The position numbers and the translations under genes were made by a program. Positions 5,867 through 13,127 of a stretch of DNA of 21,284 bases are shown piece after piece (the first letter of the stretch is position 1; every line of letters begins with the position of its first letter). The stretch lies in NCBI GenBank assembly GCA_009916335.1, contig SAAR01000021.1:1-21284 (forward strand), given 5' to 3'. Under the pieces are notes generated by a model that did not search any database, was not told the origin of the DNA, and was given only the letters and a program-made list of their open reading frames with translations. This DNA is from Erysipelotrichia bacterium. Lineage in GTDB: Bacteria > Bacillota_I > Bacilli_A > Erysipelotrichales > Erysipelotrichaceae.

Positions 5867-6673
5867 TTAATATTCATTATGTCTTTTTTTAACATCTGCT
5901 TCCACTTTATCAAATTCTGCGAACGCATCCGTTTGGTTTATATCAGCATAATCTCTTAATGAATCAATAACAGATATAGACCAACAGCCTTGTAATCTTT
6001 CTGTATCGCAATTGTAATTAAAAAATAAGACATCAAAGGATAAATTGTTTCTCATTGTTAAATTTAGATATGTAGCATCGGTCATTTGGTCCACTAAAAT
6101 GATTAATATGTCTACGTTATTCAAACCCCAAGTGATACCTATAACTGTTTTAATTTGAATTAAATCATACACAGCTTCAGAAACAATACCAATTTTTATG
6201 TTTCCTTTTTTATAATAAAACTTTGGATATATGTTATCAATTCCTTTGCGATTATGGTAAAGATAATTTTCTTGGCTATTATCCAAAAATTGCTTATATC
6301 CTTTTCGGTTTAGAAATCCTTTCAACAATTGTTCGCGTATTCCTAGATGATTATCTTTCATGCTTCGAGTGGTGTAATAGACTTTCTTTAAATCTTCAAA
6401 AAAATCTTTACGTTCTTGGATTTTATCCCTATCAAAAAGAGCATTAGTTGGGTCCTCATCTTCGATAAGACTCTTTAAATCCTCGTCCTCAAGATAAAGG
6501 AATTTTTGAAGCTTCTTTTTGTATTTATCTATATCTGGAGTGAGCGTACCTTTAATGATTTTATTGATACTTCCTTTTGAGATTCCCAATGCGTTCGCCA
6601 ATTCATTTTGTGAAAATGCTGGTTTACCATTTTCCTCTGAGTTTAATCGTTTCAAAATATATCTTAACTCCAT
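5867..6673 (-). CDS. Xre-family (Cro/CI-type HTH) regulator with an unknown C-terminal domain
   Basis: The 268-residue product starts with a Cro/CI-type helix-turn-helix: FSQNELANALGIS at about 20-32, followed by the recognition helix KGSINKIIKG. Residues from about 85 form an unrecognised domain with KFYYKKGNIKIGIVSE, a hydrophobic VDILIILVD strand and VLFFNYNC, suggesting an alpha/beta fold that may sense a signal. No LexA-type peptidase Ser-Lys pair or metalloprotease HExxH motif is evident. The start ATG follows GAGGTGA, with an extended -10 (TGGTATAAT) upstream. The gene points away from the excisionase and integrase genes and has the CGTTTC-N5-GAAACG dyad in its upstream region. It probably controls excision and its own synthesis. 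Confidence 0.82.
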   Translation of the reverse strand: MELRYILKRLNSEENGKPAFSQNELANALGISKGSINKIIKGTLTPDIDKYKKKLQKFLYLEDEDLKSLIEDEDPTNALFDRDKIQERKDFFEDLKKVYYTTRSMKDNHLGIREQLLKGFLNRKGYKQFLDNSQENYLYHNRKGIDNIYPKFYYKKGNIKIGIVSEAVYDLIQIKTVIGITWGLNNVDILIILVDQMTDATYLNLTMRNNLSFDVLFFNYNCDTERLQGCWSISVIDSLRDYADINQTDAFAEFDKVEADVKKRHNEY

Positions 6674-6697
6674 AACATTTCACCTCTTTGCTATTAT

Positions 6698-6706
6698 TAT
6701 ACCATA
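6698..6706 (-). promoter_or_regulatory. Extended -10 promoter of the Xre regulator
   Basis: Read on the minus strand, this is TGG followed by TATAAT (6703-6698), about 25 bases before the start codon. No good -35 is visible, as expected for an extended -10 promoter. The operator dyad lies about 16 bases further upstream. Confidence 0.55.
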
Positions 6707-6721
6707 TTTTTTTTAGCCTTT

Positions 6722-6738
6722 CGTTTCGCAAGGAAACG
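6722..6738. promoter_or_regulatory. Palindromic operator candidate, copy 2
   Basis: CGTTTC-GCAAG-GAAACG, identical to the dyad at 5621-5637 except for one spacer base. It sits in the -35 region of the regulator's promoter, between the regulator and the xis-int genes. Confidence 0.55.
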
Positions 6739-6886
6739 GTTATTTAAAAAAAGGATATATTCAACTTGCACATTTTATTTTATTCTATGGGTGTCAAAAG
6801 AAATTGGCATTTTAGTTATAAAATAGATTGAAAAATCTAATATATATTGTTTTACAAATTGCTAATAAAATAAGCGGAAAGGATAA

Positions 6887-7078
6887 ATGAAAAAAATGGA
6901 AAAAGTGATGATTACAACAAAGGAAGCGGCTGAAATTTGTGGTTGTTCAGCAAAGACGATAAGCAAACAATTTAACATTGTGAGAAGTGAAGTATATAAA
7001 GGCAAAGAAGAAATGATAGTGAGAGGTATGATTCCTGTATGGGCTTTTAATCAATATATTCTAAAAAATAGATATTAA
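6887..7078 (+). CDS. xis: Excisionase-like small HTH protein
   Basis: The 63-residue protein is of the excisionase / MerR-like HTH_17 type. The segment ITTKEAAEICGCSAKTISKQFN (about residues 9-30) is the winged-helix DNA-binding part, and a wing and terminal helix follow (IPVWAFNQYILK). The start follows GGAAAGGAT. In-frame ATGs at residues 4 and 9 are possible alternatives. It ends 17 bases before the integrase start, the usual xis-int order. It should direct the integrase towards excision by bending the attachment-site DNA. Confidence 0.8.
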   Translation: MKKMEKVMITTKEAAEICGCSAKTISKQFNIVRSEVYKGKEEMIVRGMIPVWAFNQYILKNRY

Positions 7079-7095
7079 GATTAAAGGGAATAGTT

Positions 7096-8400
7096 ATGGA
7101 CGAATTATCGAATTACCAGAAACAAGAACTGGATAAAATCTTGCAAAAATATGAGCTTGATATATGCAAACCAGCGAAACTAAAAAGAATGAGTCAAAAT
7201 GAAATTGAAAGATATCAGCGAAGTAAAATAAATAAAAAAGGTATCAAAGTAAAAGATAAAGAGGATAATAGAAAATTTATTATTACCTTTTATGCAATCA
7301 ATGATAAAGGGAAAAGTGTCAGAAAAAGAAAGTATGCATATAATAAAATGAATGGGGATAAAATTGTAGAGGCGATTAATACTAAGATTCATAAGCTAGT
7401 AACAAACCCAAGCAGATTGAATGTAAAAGCATTTACGCTGACAATAGAAAAAGCATTAGAAAATTGGCAGAAAGAAATGGAAATGGAAAATACATTAAGA
7501 GAATCTACAATAAAAGAGAGAATTTATGTCAATAAAGAATTGTTAACGATTTATAATGAGGCGAATACGACATCTGAGTTAGATGAAGATATGATGAAGA
7601 AGTGTAGAAATGCTATTTGGAATCGTAAAAATCAACATACAAGAATGTTGATGTCGCAAAATAAGCGTGCACAGTATTACATTGATTTCACCCTTTTTAT
7701 TAAGTATCTGATGCAAAATAATTTATGTGATACGACTATTTTAGATAATATTAAACCGATTAAGGTTAAACAGAATGAAGGAATTAGATATACATTTTTT
7801 ACGGATGAAATGGTCGCAAAGTTGATACAAAAAGAAACGAAGCAAATTAACAAACTATTTATTCTCTTATTATACTGTACAGGAATGCGTTTAGCGGAAG
7901 CGAGTGCATTGTGTTGGAAAGATTTGACCCTTAGAAGCAATGCAGTAGATATTAATATTGAAAAAGACTTCACATCAGAAAATGGGATAAGCGATACTAA
8001 GAACGATTATTCAAGGCGAATTATTACGGTTACTTATCAGCCATTGATTAGTGCATTGATGGAATACAAACAGCAATTACAAAATAAGAATATGTATAAG
8101 AAAGAACATCATATCTTTAGTAATGATGGGGGACTTACACCTTTTAGATATAAGACGATTAATGACCATCTTCGTGCATGGAAAGATGAATTAGGATTTG
8201 ATGAAAATATTACTTTGCATGATATGCGTGCTAGTTACATTACAAGAGCGATTGAGCAAGGTGTCAATTTAGAGCATATTAGACTTATGACAGGACATAA
8301 AGATACAATTATTATTTCAAAGCATTACTCACGTTACACAGCTGGCAAGAAGCAAGAAGTTGCTATATTGACAGAACCAAAAACACAATTAATAATCTAA
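7096..8400 (+). CDS. int: Tyrosine recombinase integrase
   Basis: The 434-residue protein has the size and layout of Tn916-type or phage-type integrases. It has a basic N-terminal arm-binding part (about 60-105), a SAM-like core-binding domain (about 110-215) and a C-terminal catalytic domain. Catalytic residues are visible: R265 in CTGMRLAEA, H375 and R378 in HDMR, H401 in TGHKD and the nucleophile Y411 in SKHYSRY. The start follows AAAGGGA. It integrates and excises the element whose right end lies just downstream. Repeats at 8448-8582 are candidate binding or crossover sites. The gene looks intact and is followed by its own terminator. Confidence 0.93.
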   Translation: MDELSNYQKQELDKILQKYELDICKPAKLKRMSQNEIERYQRSKINKKGIKVKDKEDNRKFIITFYAINDKGKSVRKRKYAYNKMNGDKIVEAINTKIHKLVTNPSRLNVKAFTLTIEKALENWQKEMEMENTLRESTIKERIYVNKELLTIYNEANTTSELDEDMMKKCRNAIWNRKNQHTRMLMSQNKRAQYYIDFTLFIKYLMQNNLCDTTILDNIKPIKVKQNEGIRYTFFTDEMVAKLIQKETKQINKLFILLLYCTGMRLAEASALCWKDLTLRSNAVDINIEKDFTSENGISDTKNDYSRRIITVTYQPLISALMEYKQQLQNKNMYKKEHHIFSNDGGLTPFRYKTINDHLRAWKDELGFDENITLHDMRASYITRAIEQGVNLEHIRLMTGHKDTIIISKHYSRYTAGKKQEVAILTEPKTQLII

Positions 8401-8406
8401 ACTTTT

Positions 8407-8429
8407 AAAGGGGTAAAACCCTTTTTTTT
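8407..8429 (+). terminator. Terminator after int
   Basis: AAAGGG (8407-8412) pairs with CCCTTT (8419-8424) around GTAAAA. The T-tract continues to 8429. Confidence 0.85.
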
Positions 8430-8447
8430 AATGTGAAAACAACACAC

Positions 8448-8582
8448 AAAAAAGCCTTATTTTAAGCTGTTTTTTTGCTATTTTTTGGGCGGGATTTGGC
8501 GGAATTGGCGGAAAATTGGCGGGAAAAAATTTTAAGAGGTCAAAAAAATATGTGGCAGACATTAAAAAAAGCCTTATTTTAA
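8448..8582. repeat. Duplicated 18-bp sequence (candidate attachment-related repeat)
   Basis: AAAAAAGCCTTATTTTAA occurs at 8448-8465 and again, identical, at 8565-8582, 117 bases apart. The second copy forms the arm and loop of the terminator facing glnN. Either copy could be the crossover core; the decisive partner copy would be at the far left end of the element, outside this window. Confidence 0.5.
8485..8523. repeat. Four TTGGCGG-type direct repeats
   Basis: TTGGGCGGG starts at 8485, and TTGGCGG starts at 8496, 8505 and 8516, with spacings of 11, 9 and 11 bases. They lie between int and the element edge, as arm-type integrase sites often do. Another DNA-binding protein could use them instead. 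Confidence 0.55.
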
Positions 8583-8590
8583 AGGCTTTT
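8564..8590 (-). terminator. Terminator for leftward (glnN) transcription
   Basis: AAAAGCCTT (8567-8575) pairs with AAGGCTTTT (8582-8590). On the minus strand the stem runs into a seven-base T-tract (A's at 8564-8570). The + strand side has only the four T's of the stem. Confidence 0.7.
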
Positions 8591-8697
8591 CAAGACTCTA
8601 CTTCACCAGCAGACTAGCTATGTCGTCTAGTATGTTGGGTACAAGACGAATGATTATTCTGGAGAATTATTGTTATGACATATCTAATCTACTGATG

Positions 8698-8732
8698 GAG
8701 TAGAAGGATATAAGGATATATCCTCTCTACTC
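8698..8732 (-). terminator. Long stem-loop directly after glnN
   Basis: GAGTAGA (8698-8704) pairs with TCTACTC (8726-8732), and AGGATAT (8705-8711) with ATATCCT (8718-8724); one C is bulged. It lies 4 bases past the glnN stop codon but has no T-tract, so 3'-end protection is as likely as termination. Confidence 0.5.
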
Positions 8733-8736
8733 TTAC

Positions 8737-10833
8737 TTAGATGGAAACACTGTATAATAAATCACCGTAAGAAGGTAAAGGCCAATATTCTTTAGAACAG
8801 TTTTGTTCAATTTCATCAGCAACTGCTCTTAATTCATTCATTTTAGGTAGGACAGCAGATTGGTAATTTTTTGCCATAGCTGTTAATCCTTCCACATCTT
8901 TCGCTTTAATGATCAATTCATCAAGCTCATTTGTTTTTTCATACATACTTGCAATTAGTGGATTTAATTTTGCTACTAATGCTTCTTCTACACTAACATC
9001 TAAAACACCCACTGATTTTTTTACTGCAATACCATCAGTTAAACTCTTAATGTATTTTAAGATTGCTGGAACAAGTGTCTTTTTAGACATGTTAACCATT
9101 GTTTCTGCTTCAATGTTAATTGCTTTACAGTATTCTTCAAGAATGATGTCGCATCTTGATTGCATTTCTTCTCTTGTATAAATACCATATTTAGTAAATA
9201 ACTTAACATTTTTTTCGTCCATATAATGAGGAAGAGCATCAGCAGTCGAACGTAAGTTTAATAAACCACGTTTTTCAGCTTCCACAATCCATGATTCATC
9301 ATATCCATTACCATTAAAGATAATACGAGAATGTTCATTAATTGTTGTTTTAATTAAATCGTGTACATCTTTTTCAAAATCATTAGATCCTTCAAGTTTT
9401 GTCGCAAATTCATCAAGAACTTCAGCAACCATTGTATTTAACATAATGTTAGGACAAGAAATAGATAATTGAGAACCTAACATTCTAAATTCAAACTTAT
9501 TACCTGTAAAGGCAAATGGTGAAGTACGGTTACGATCGGTATTGTCTTTAGGGAAGTTAGGTAAAGCATCGACAGCTACTTCCATAAACTTCTTGTCTTT
9601 TGCAACATATGGTTTATCCTTAGCGATACAATCTAAGATTTCTCCCAATTCATCACCAATGAAAATAGAAATAATAGCAGGAGGTGCTTCGTTTGCTCCT
9701 AAACGGTGATCGTTTCCAGCACTTGCAACGGAAATTCTAAGCAAGTTTTGGTATTCATCAACTGCTTTAATTAAAGCGGATAATACTAATAAGAATTGTG
9801 CATTTTCATAAGGTGTTGCACCTGGTTCTAATAAGTTTTGTCCTGTATCTGTTGCTAATGACCAGTTGTTGTGCTTTCCACTACCATTGATACCAGCAAA
9901 TGGTTTTTCATGTAATAAACAAACCATGTCATGTTTTAAAGCAATTTTCTTCATTAATTCCATTGTTAACTGATTGTGATCAGTTGCTACATTAGTAATT
10001 GAGAAGATTGGTGCTAATTCATGCTGTGCAGGAGCAACCTCATTATGCTGTGTTTTAGCTAAGATACCTAATTTCCAGCATTCTTCATTAAGTTCGTCCA
10101 TAAATGCAGCTACTTTTGGTTTTAATACACCAAAGTAATGGTCATCTAATTCTTGTGTTTTTGGTGGCTTAGCCCCATATAAAGTTCTACCTGTATAGAT
10201 TAAGTCCTTACGTTGATCGTATAGCTTTTTATCAATTAAAAAGTATTCTTGTTCTGGACCAACCGTTGTATTAACACGTTTTGCATCAGTGTTACCAAAC
10301 AAACGAATAATACGCAAAGCTTGTTTATTGATGACTTCCTGTGTTTTTAATAATGGTGTTTTCTTATCCAAAGCTTCTCCGTTGTAAGAACAGAAAATAC
10401 TTGGAATACATAAGATACCTTCTTTAATAAAGGCAGGAGATGTAGGATCCCACGCTGTATATCCTCTAGCCTCAAATGTAGCTCTTAAACCACCATTTGG
10501 AAAACTAGATGCATCAGGTTCACCCTGAATTAACTCTTTTCCAGAAAATTCCATAATGACACTACCATCACCAGCAGGTGAAATAAATGAATCATGTTTT
10601 TCTGCTGTAATTCCAGTCATTGGCTGGAACCAGTGAGTAAAGTGTGTCGCTCCATTTTCAATTGCCCAATCTTTCATCGCTGTGGCAATCGTGTTGGCAC
10701 ATACAGGATCTAACGCTTTTCCTTCTTCAATCGTTTTCTTGTACTTTTTGTAAATGTCTTTTGGTAGTTTTTGATGCATAATGCGATCGTCAAGGACTTG
10801 ACTACCAAAAATTTTAGATACTTTGCTTTCCAT
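8737..10833 (-). CDS. glnN: Glutamine synthetase type III
   Basis: The 698-residue product makes glutamine from glutamate, ammonia and ATP. It is of type III by length (about 700, versus about 450 for type I) and by its motifs. These are GPEQEYFLID (192-201), the metal/glutamate region TQHNEVAPAQHELAPIF (261-277), GINGSGKHNNWS (314-325), GNDHRLGANEAPPAI (373-387) and NRTSPFAFTGNKFEFRMLG further on. The start ATG follows AGGAGGG. A sigma-A promoter and an attenuator-like leader lie upstream on the same strand. It diverges from glnA, giving two glutamine synthetases with one shared control region. It marks the first chromosomal gene beyond the integrated element. Confidence 0.97.
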   Translation of the reverse strand: MESKVSKIFGSQVLDDRIMHQKLPKDIYKKYKKTIEEGKALDPVCANTIATAMKDWAIENGATHFTHWFQPMTGITAEKHDSFISPAGDGSVIMEFSGKELIQGEPDASSFPNGGLRATFEARGYTAWDPTSPAFIKEGILCIPSIFCSYNGEALDKKTPLLKTQEVINKQALRIIRLFGNTDAKRVNTTVGPEQEYFLIDKKLYDQRKDLIYTGRTLYGAKPPKTQELDDHYFGVLKPKVAAFMDELNEECWKLGILAKTQHNEVAPAQHELAPIFSITNVATDHNQLTMELMKKIALKHDMVCLLHEKPFAGINGSGKHNNWSLATDTGQNLLEPGATPYENAQFLLVLSALIKAVDEYQNLLRISVASAGNDHRLGANEAPPAIISIFIGDELGEILDCIAKDKPYVAKDKKFMEVAVDALPNFPKDNTDRNRTSPFAFTGNKFEFRMLGSQLSISCPNIMLNTMVAEVLDEFATKLEGSNDFEKDVHDLIKTTINEHSRIIFNGNGYDESWIVEAEKRGLLNLRSTADALPHYMDEKNVKLFTKYGIYTREEMQSRCDIILEEYCKAINIEAETMVNMSKKTLVPAILKYIKSLTDGIAVKKSVGVLDVSVEEALVAKLNPLIASMYEKTNELDELIIKAKDVEGLTAMAKNYQSAVLPKMNELRAVADEIEQNCSKEYWPLPSYGDLLYSVSI

Positions 10834-10859
10834 CTTGAATAACCCTCCTCATATAAACA

Positions 10860-10901
10860 AAGGGCGTTGTGGGTTATGACCACCCACAGCGCCCTTGCTG
10901 T
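10860..10901 (-). promoter_or_regulatory. glnN leader: ANTAR-type antiterminator hairpin overlapping a terminator-like stem
   Basis: On the minus strand, ACAGC (10901-10897) and GCTGT (10890-10886) close a hexaloop AAGGGC with A at position 1 and G at position 4, the pattern known for ANTAR RNA targets. The alternative fold pairs 10896-10882 with 10874-10860 (15 bp, one G-U) and is followed by a weak U-rich stretch. The two folds exclude each other. The glnA leader has the same design. Only one hexaloop hairpin is seen; classic ANTAR targets have two. Confidence 0.65.
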
Positions 10902-10910
10902 TATACGAAG

Positions 10911-10939
10911 ATTTTATACTTAGAATGTATCTTTGTCAA
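10911..10939 (-). promoter_or_regulatory. Sigma-A promoter of glnN
   Basis: On the minus strand, TTGACA (10939-10934), a 17-base spacer and TAAAAT (10916-10911). Transcription should start near 10904, only a few bases before the leader hairpin. Confidence 0.85.
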
Positions 10940-10971
10940 TACCTAAATAAGAAAAAATACGTTCCTTTTCA

Positions 10972-10993
10972 TTTATCGAATACAATCGATAAA
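10972..10993. promoter_or_regulatory. Palindrome between glnN and glnA
   Basis: TTTATCGA-N6-TCGATAAA, a perfect 8-bp inverted repeat in the divergent intergenic region. It is not the GlnR/TnrA consensus. It may be an operator; a TATAAT facing glnA lies downstream at 11012-11017. Confidence 0.45.
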
Positions 10994-11068
10994 ATAGGGA
11001 AAGGTTTCATTTATAATATAGAAAGAGCATAGATGATGAATGCATACAAAACCATAAAAATAAATTAC

Positions 11069-11099
11069 TTTACAATTGCAATATAGGTGGAAATATTAT
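11069..11099 (+). promoter_or_regulatory. Likely glnA promoter
   Basis: TTTACA (11069-11074) and TATTAT (11094-11099), spacing 19. The start would be near 11106, immediately before the leader hairpin, mirroring glnN. A second possible -10 (TATAAT, 11012-11017) lies further upstream. Confidence 0.5.
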
Positions 11100-11106
11100 A
11101 AAATAT

Positions 11107-11169
11107 CTAGGAACAATGGCGTTCACTGGCAACAATTAGAGGTTGTTTTAGTGGACGGTTTTTTATTTT
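11107..11169 (+). promoter_or_regulatory. glnA leader: ANTAR-type antiterminator hairpin overlapping an intrinsic terminator
   Basis: CTAG-GAAC (11107-11114) pairs with GTTC-A-CTGG (11121-11129, one bulged A) around the hexaloop AATGGC, with A1 and G4. The terminator pairs CGTTCACT (11120-11127) with AGTGGACG (11150-11157), contains an inner CAAC:GTTG stem, and runs into T6-A-T4. The folds share 11120-11129, so only one can form. Binding by the ANTAR protein encoded behind glnA would let transcription pass into glnA. Confidence 0.7.
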
Positions 11170-11192
11170 ATGAGTAATTTTGGAGGATTATT

Positions 11193-12515
11193 ATGTATAA
11201 CGAAGAAACGGTATTATCTTTTATCGAACAAAATGATGTAAAATTTATTCGTCTTGCGTTTTGTGACATTTTTGGAACATTGAAAAATATTTCTATTAAT
11301 CCACAAGAGATGAAACGTGCTTTTAAAGAAGGAATTGGCTTTGATGCATCGAGTGTGAAGGGATTTATGAATGTAGCAGAATCTGATTTGTTGCTATTTC
11401 CTGATCCAGATACGATGGCGATTTTACCATGGCGTCCTCAAAGTGGTAGAGTCCTTCGTTTTTATTGTGATATTAAACACCCAGATGGAACGGTTTTTGA
11501 AGGAGATATTCGTCATTTATTAAAAGAACAGGTGGAAGCTTGTGAAAGTTTAGGCTACACCCCAAAAATTGGTAGTGAATGTGAATTTTATTTATTCCAA
11601 CGAGATGATTTTAATAAACCAACAAAAATTCCTCATGATGAAGCGAGCTATTTTGATGTGGCACCATTAGATGCAGGGGAAAATGTTAGACGTGAAATTT
11701 GTTTGAATTTAGAGGAAATGAATATTCAGCCAGAAAGCTCTCACCATGAACAAGGTCCTGGTCAAAATGAAGTGGATTTTAAATATGACTGTGCTTTACA
11801 ATCAGCAGATCATGTGATTAGTTTTAAAATTTGTGTACGAGCAGTGGCATTACAAAATGGCTTATTTGCTTCTTTTATGGCAAAACCTTTAATGCAAGAA
11901 AGTGGTAGTGGTATGCATATTAATATTTCACTGGCTGAAAATGATCGTAATATTTTTGCTAGTGATTATGAAGATATGAAAGAAGAACAAAAATATTTTA
12001 TTGCTGGTATTTTGAATCGCATAAAGGATATGAGTTTGATTTTGAATCCTACAACAAATTCTTATCATCGTTTAGGTAGTGAGCGTGCACCAAAATTTAT
12101 TACTTGGTCAAAGCAGAATCGTTCACAGTTAATTCGTATTCCTGCTTCTACGAGTGCAGAGTATTCACGCATTGAAGTACGTTTAGCTGATCCTGCATGC
12201 AACCCATATCTAGCATTTACATTATTATTAGCTGCGGGTATGAAGGGAATTATCAATCAAGAAAAACTGATACCTGCTTGTGATATGAATTTATATGAAT
12301 ATAAAGGGAATGATTATGAAATGCTTCCTCATTCGTTAGAAGAGGCTTGTCATTTGTTTAAGCAGAGTGATTTTATTAGGGAACTATTGCCTGCTAGTGT
12401 AATGAATAGTTTTTTAGAAGTGAAAATTCAGGAGTGTAAAGAGTATACTACTAGTATTAAGGAAAATAACAGTATTGAAGAGTTTGAAGAAAGAAAATAT
12501 TTCAAATTTATTTAG
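11193..12515 (+). CDS. glnA: Glutamine synthetase type I
   Basis: The 440-residue enzyme is of type I (alpha subgroup length), dodecameric in the family. Visible motifs are GFDASSVKGF (49-58), GSECEFYLF (127-135), HHEQGPGQNEVDF (184-196), GSGMHINISL (238-247), NPTTNSYHRLGSERAP (285-300) with the glutamate flap residue E298, and RIEVRLADPACNPYLA (326-341). No adenylylation tyrosine motif of the proteobacterial type is apparent. The start follows GGAGGA. It is the first gene of a unit with the ANTAR regulator and pyrG, and is preceded by a conditional terminator. It makes glutamine, which is the ammonia donor for CTP synthase encoded two genes downstream. Confidence 0.97.
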   Translation: MYNEETVLSFIEQNDVKFIRLAFCDIFGTLKNISINPQEMKRAFKEGIGFDASSVKGFMNVAESDLLLFPDPDTMAILPWRPQSGRVLRFYCDIKHPDGTVFEGDIRHLLKEQVEACESLGYTPKIGSECEFYLFQRDDFNKPTKIPHDEASYFDVAPLDAGENVRREICLNLEEMNIQPESSHHEQGPGQNEVDFKYDCALQSADHVISFKICVRAVALQNGLFASFMAKPLMQESGSGMHINISLAENDRNIFASDYEDMKEEQKYFIAGILNRIKDMSLILNPTTNSYHRLGSERAPKFITWSKQNRSQLIRIPASTSAEYSRIEVRLADPACNPYLAFTLLLAAGMKGIINQEKLIPACDMNLYEYKGNDYEMLPHSLEEACHLFKQSDFIRELLPASVMNSFLEVKIQECKEYTTSIKENNSIEEFEERKYFKFI

Positions 12516-12548
12516 TGTGTATTTTTCATAATATAAGGAGGGTAGTGT

Positions 12549-13115
12549 ATGAGTAATTGTTTAATTGTTTCTAGTTTACAAAAGAGTTTAGAAGCTTTGA
12601 CGCAATTGTTGAAAAACAATAATATCACTACGGTTAGCTGTGTGAAAAGCGGTAGTGAAGCAAGACGTTTATTAGCTGATAAGAAATTTGCTTTAGTGCT
12701 TATCAATACACCTTTATCTGATGAGTTTGGTCATGATCTTGCATACACAATCAGTAGAAATAGTGATAGTGGTGTTGTGATGCTTGTTAAAAATGAAGTG
12801 CTTGATGAAATGAGCCATAAGCTGTTTGAGTATGGGGCAATGTGTATAGGGAAACCACTTGATCGCATGCTTTTTCAACAAGGAATTCGTTTAGCGTTAT
12901 CTTCCCATTATCGTGTAGTAGGATTACAAAAAGAAAATATCAAACTGCAAGAAAAGATGGAAGAAATAAGGTTGATTAATCGTGCAAAGTACGCATTAAT
13001 GGATTATTTGAATATGAGTGAAGGACAAGCACATCATTATATTGAGAAAAGAGCAATGGATCAACGTAAGAATAAATTGTCCATTGCAATGGAAATATTG
13101 AAAACATATGAATAA
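12549..13115 (+). CDS. nitR: ANTAR-domain transcription antiterminator (NitR-like)
   Basis: The 188-residue protein has a receiver-like N-terminal domain (about 1-118) and a C-terminal ANTAR RNA-binding domain (about 128-187). The latter has the typical I-RAK-ALM, SEGQAHHYIEKRAMDQR pattern. The usual phospho-acceptor aspartate after the third strand (ALVLINTPLSDEFG) is replaced by N53, although the late K-P pair (K102-P103) is kept. The receiver is therefore probably not phosphorylated and may sense a ligand or glutamine synthetase instead. It sits 33 bases behind glnA, as nitR does in solventogenic clostridia. Likely targets are the glnA and glnN leaders described here. The domain call is firm; the gene name is by analogy. 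Confidence 0.85.
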   Translation: MSNCLIVSSLQKSLEALTQLLKNNNITTVSCVKSGSEARRLLADKKFALVLINTPLSDEFGHDLAYTISRNSDSGVVMLVKNEVLDEMSHKLFEYGAMCIGKPLDRMLFQQGIRLALSSHYRVVGLQKENIKLQEKMEEIRLINRAKYALMDYLNMSEGQAHHYIEKRAMDQRKNKLSIAMEILKTYE

Positions 13116-13127
13116 TAGGAGGAATTT

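Noticed and set aside
8590..8736. tRNA gene as integration target
   Set aside because: No cloverleaf, T-loop or CCA end could be found on either strand.
11107..11192. Glutamine riboswitch before glnA
   Set aside because: The sequence fits a plain terminator with an overlapping ANTAR-type hairpin; no known glutamine aptamer core is seen.
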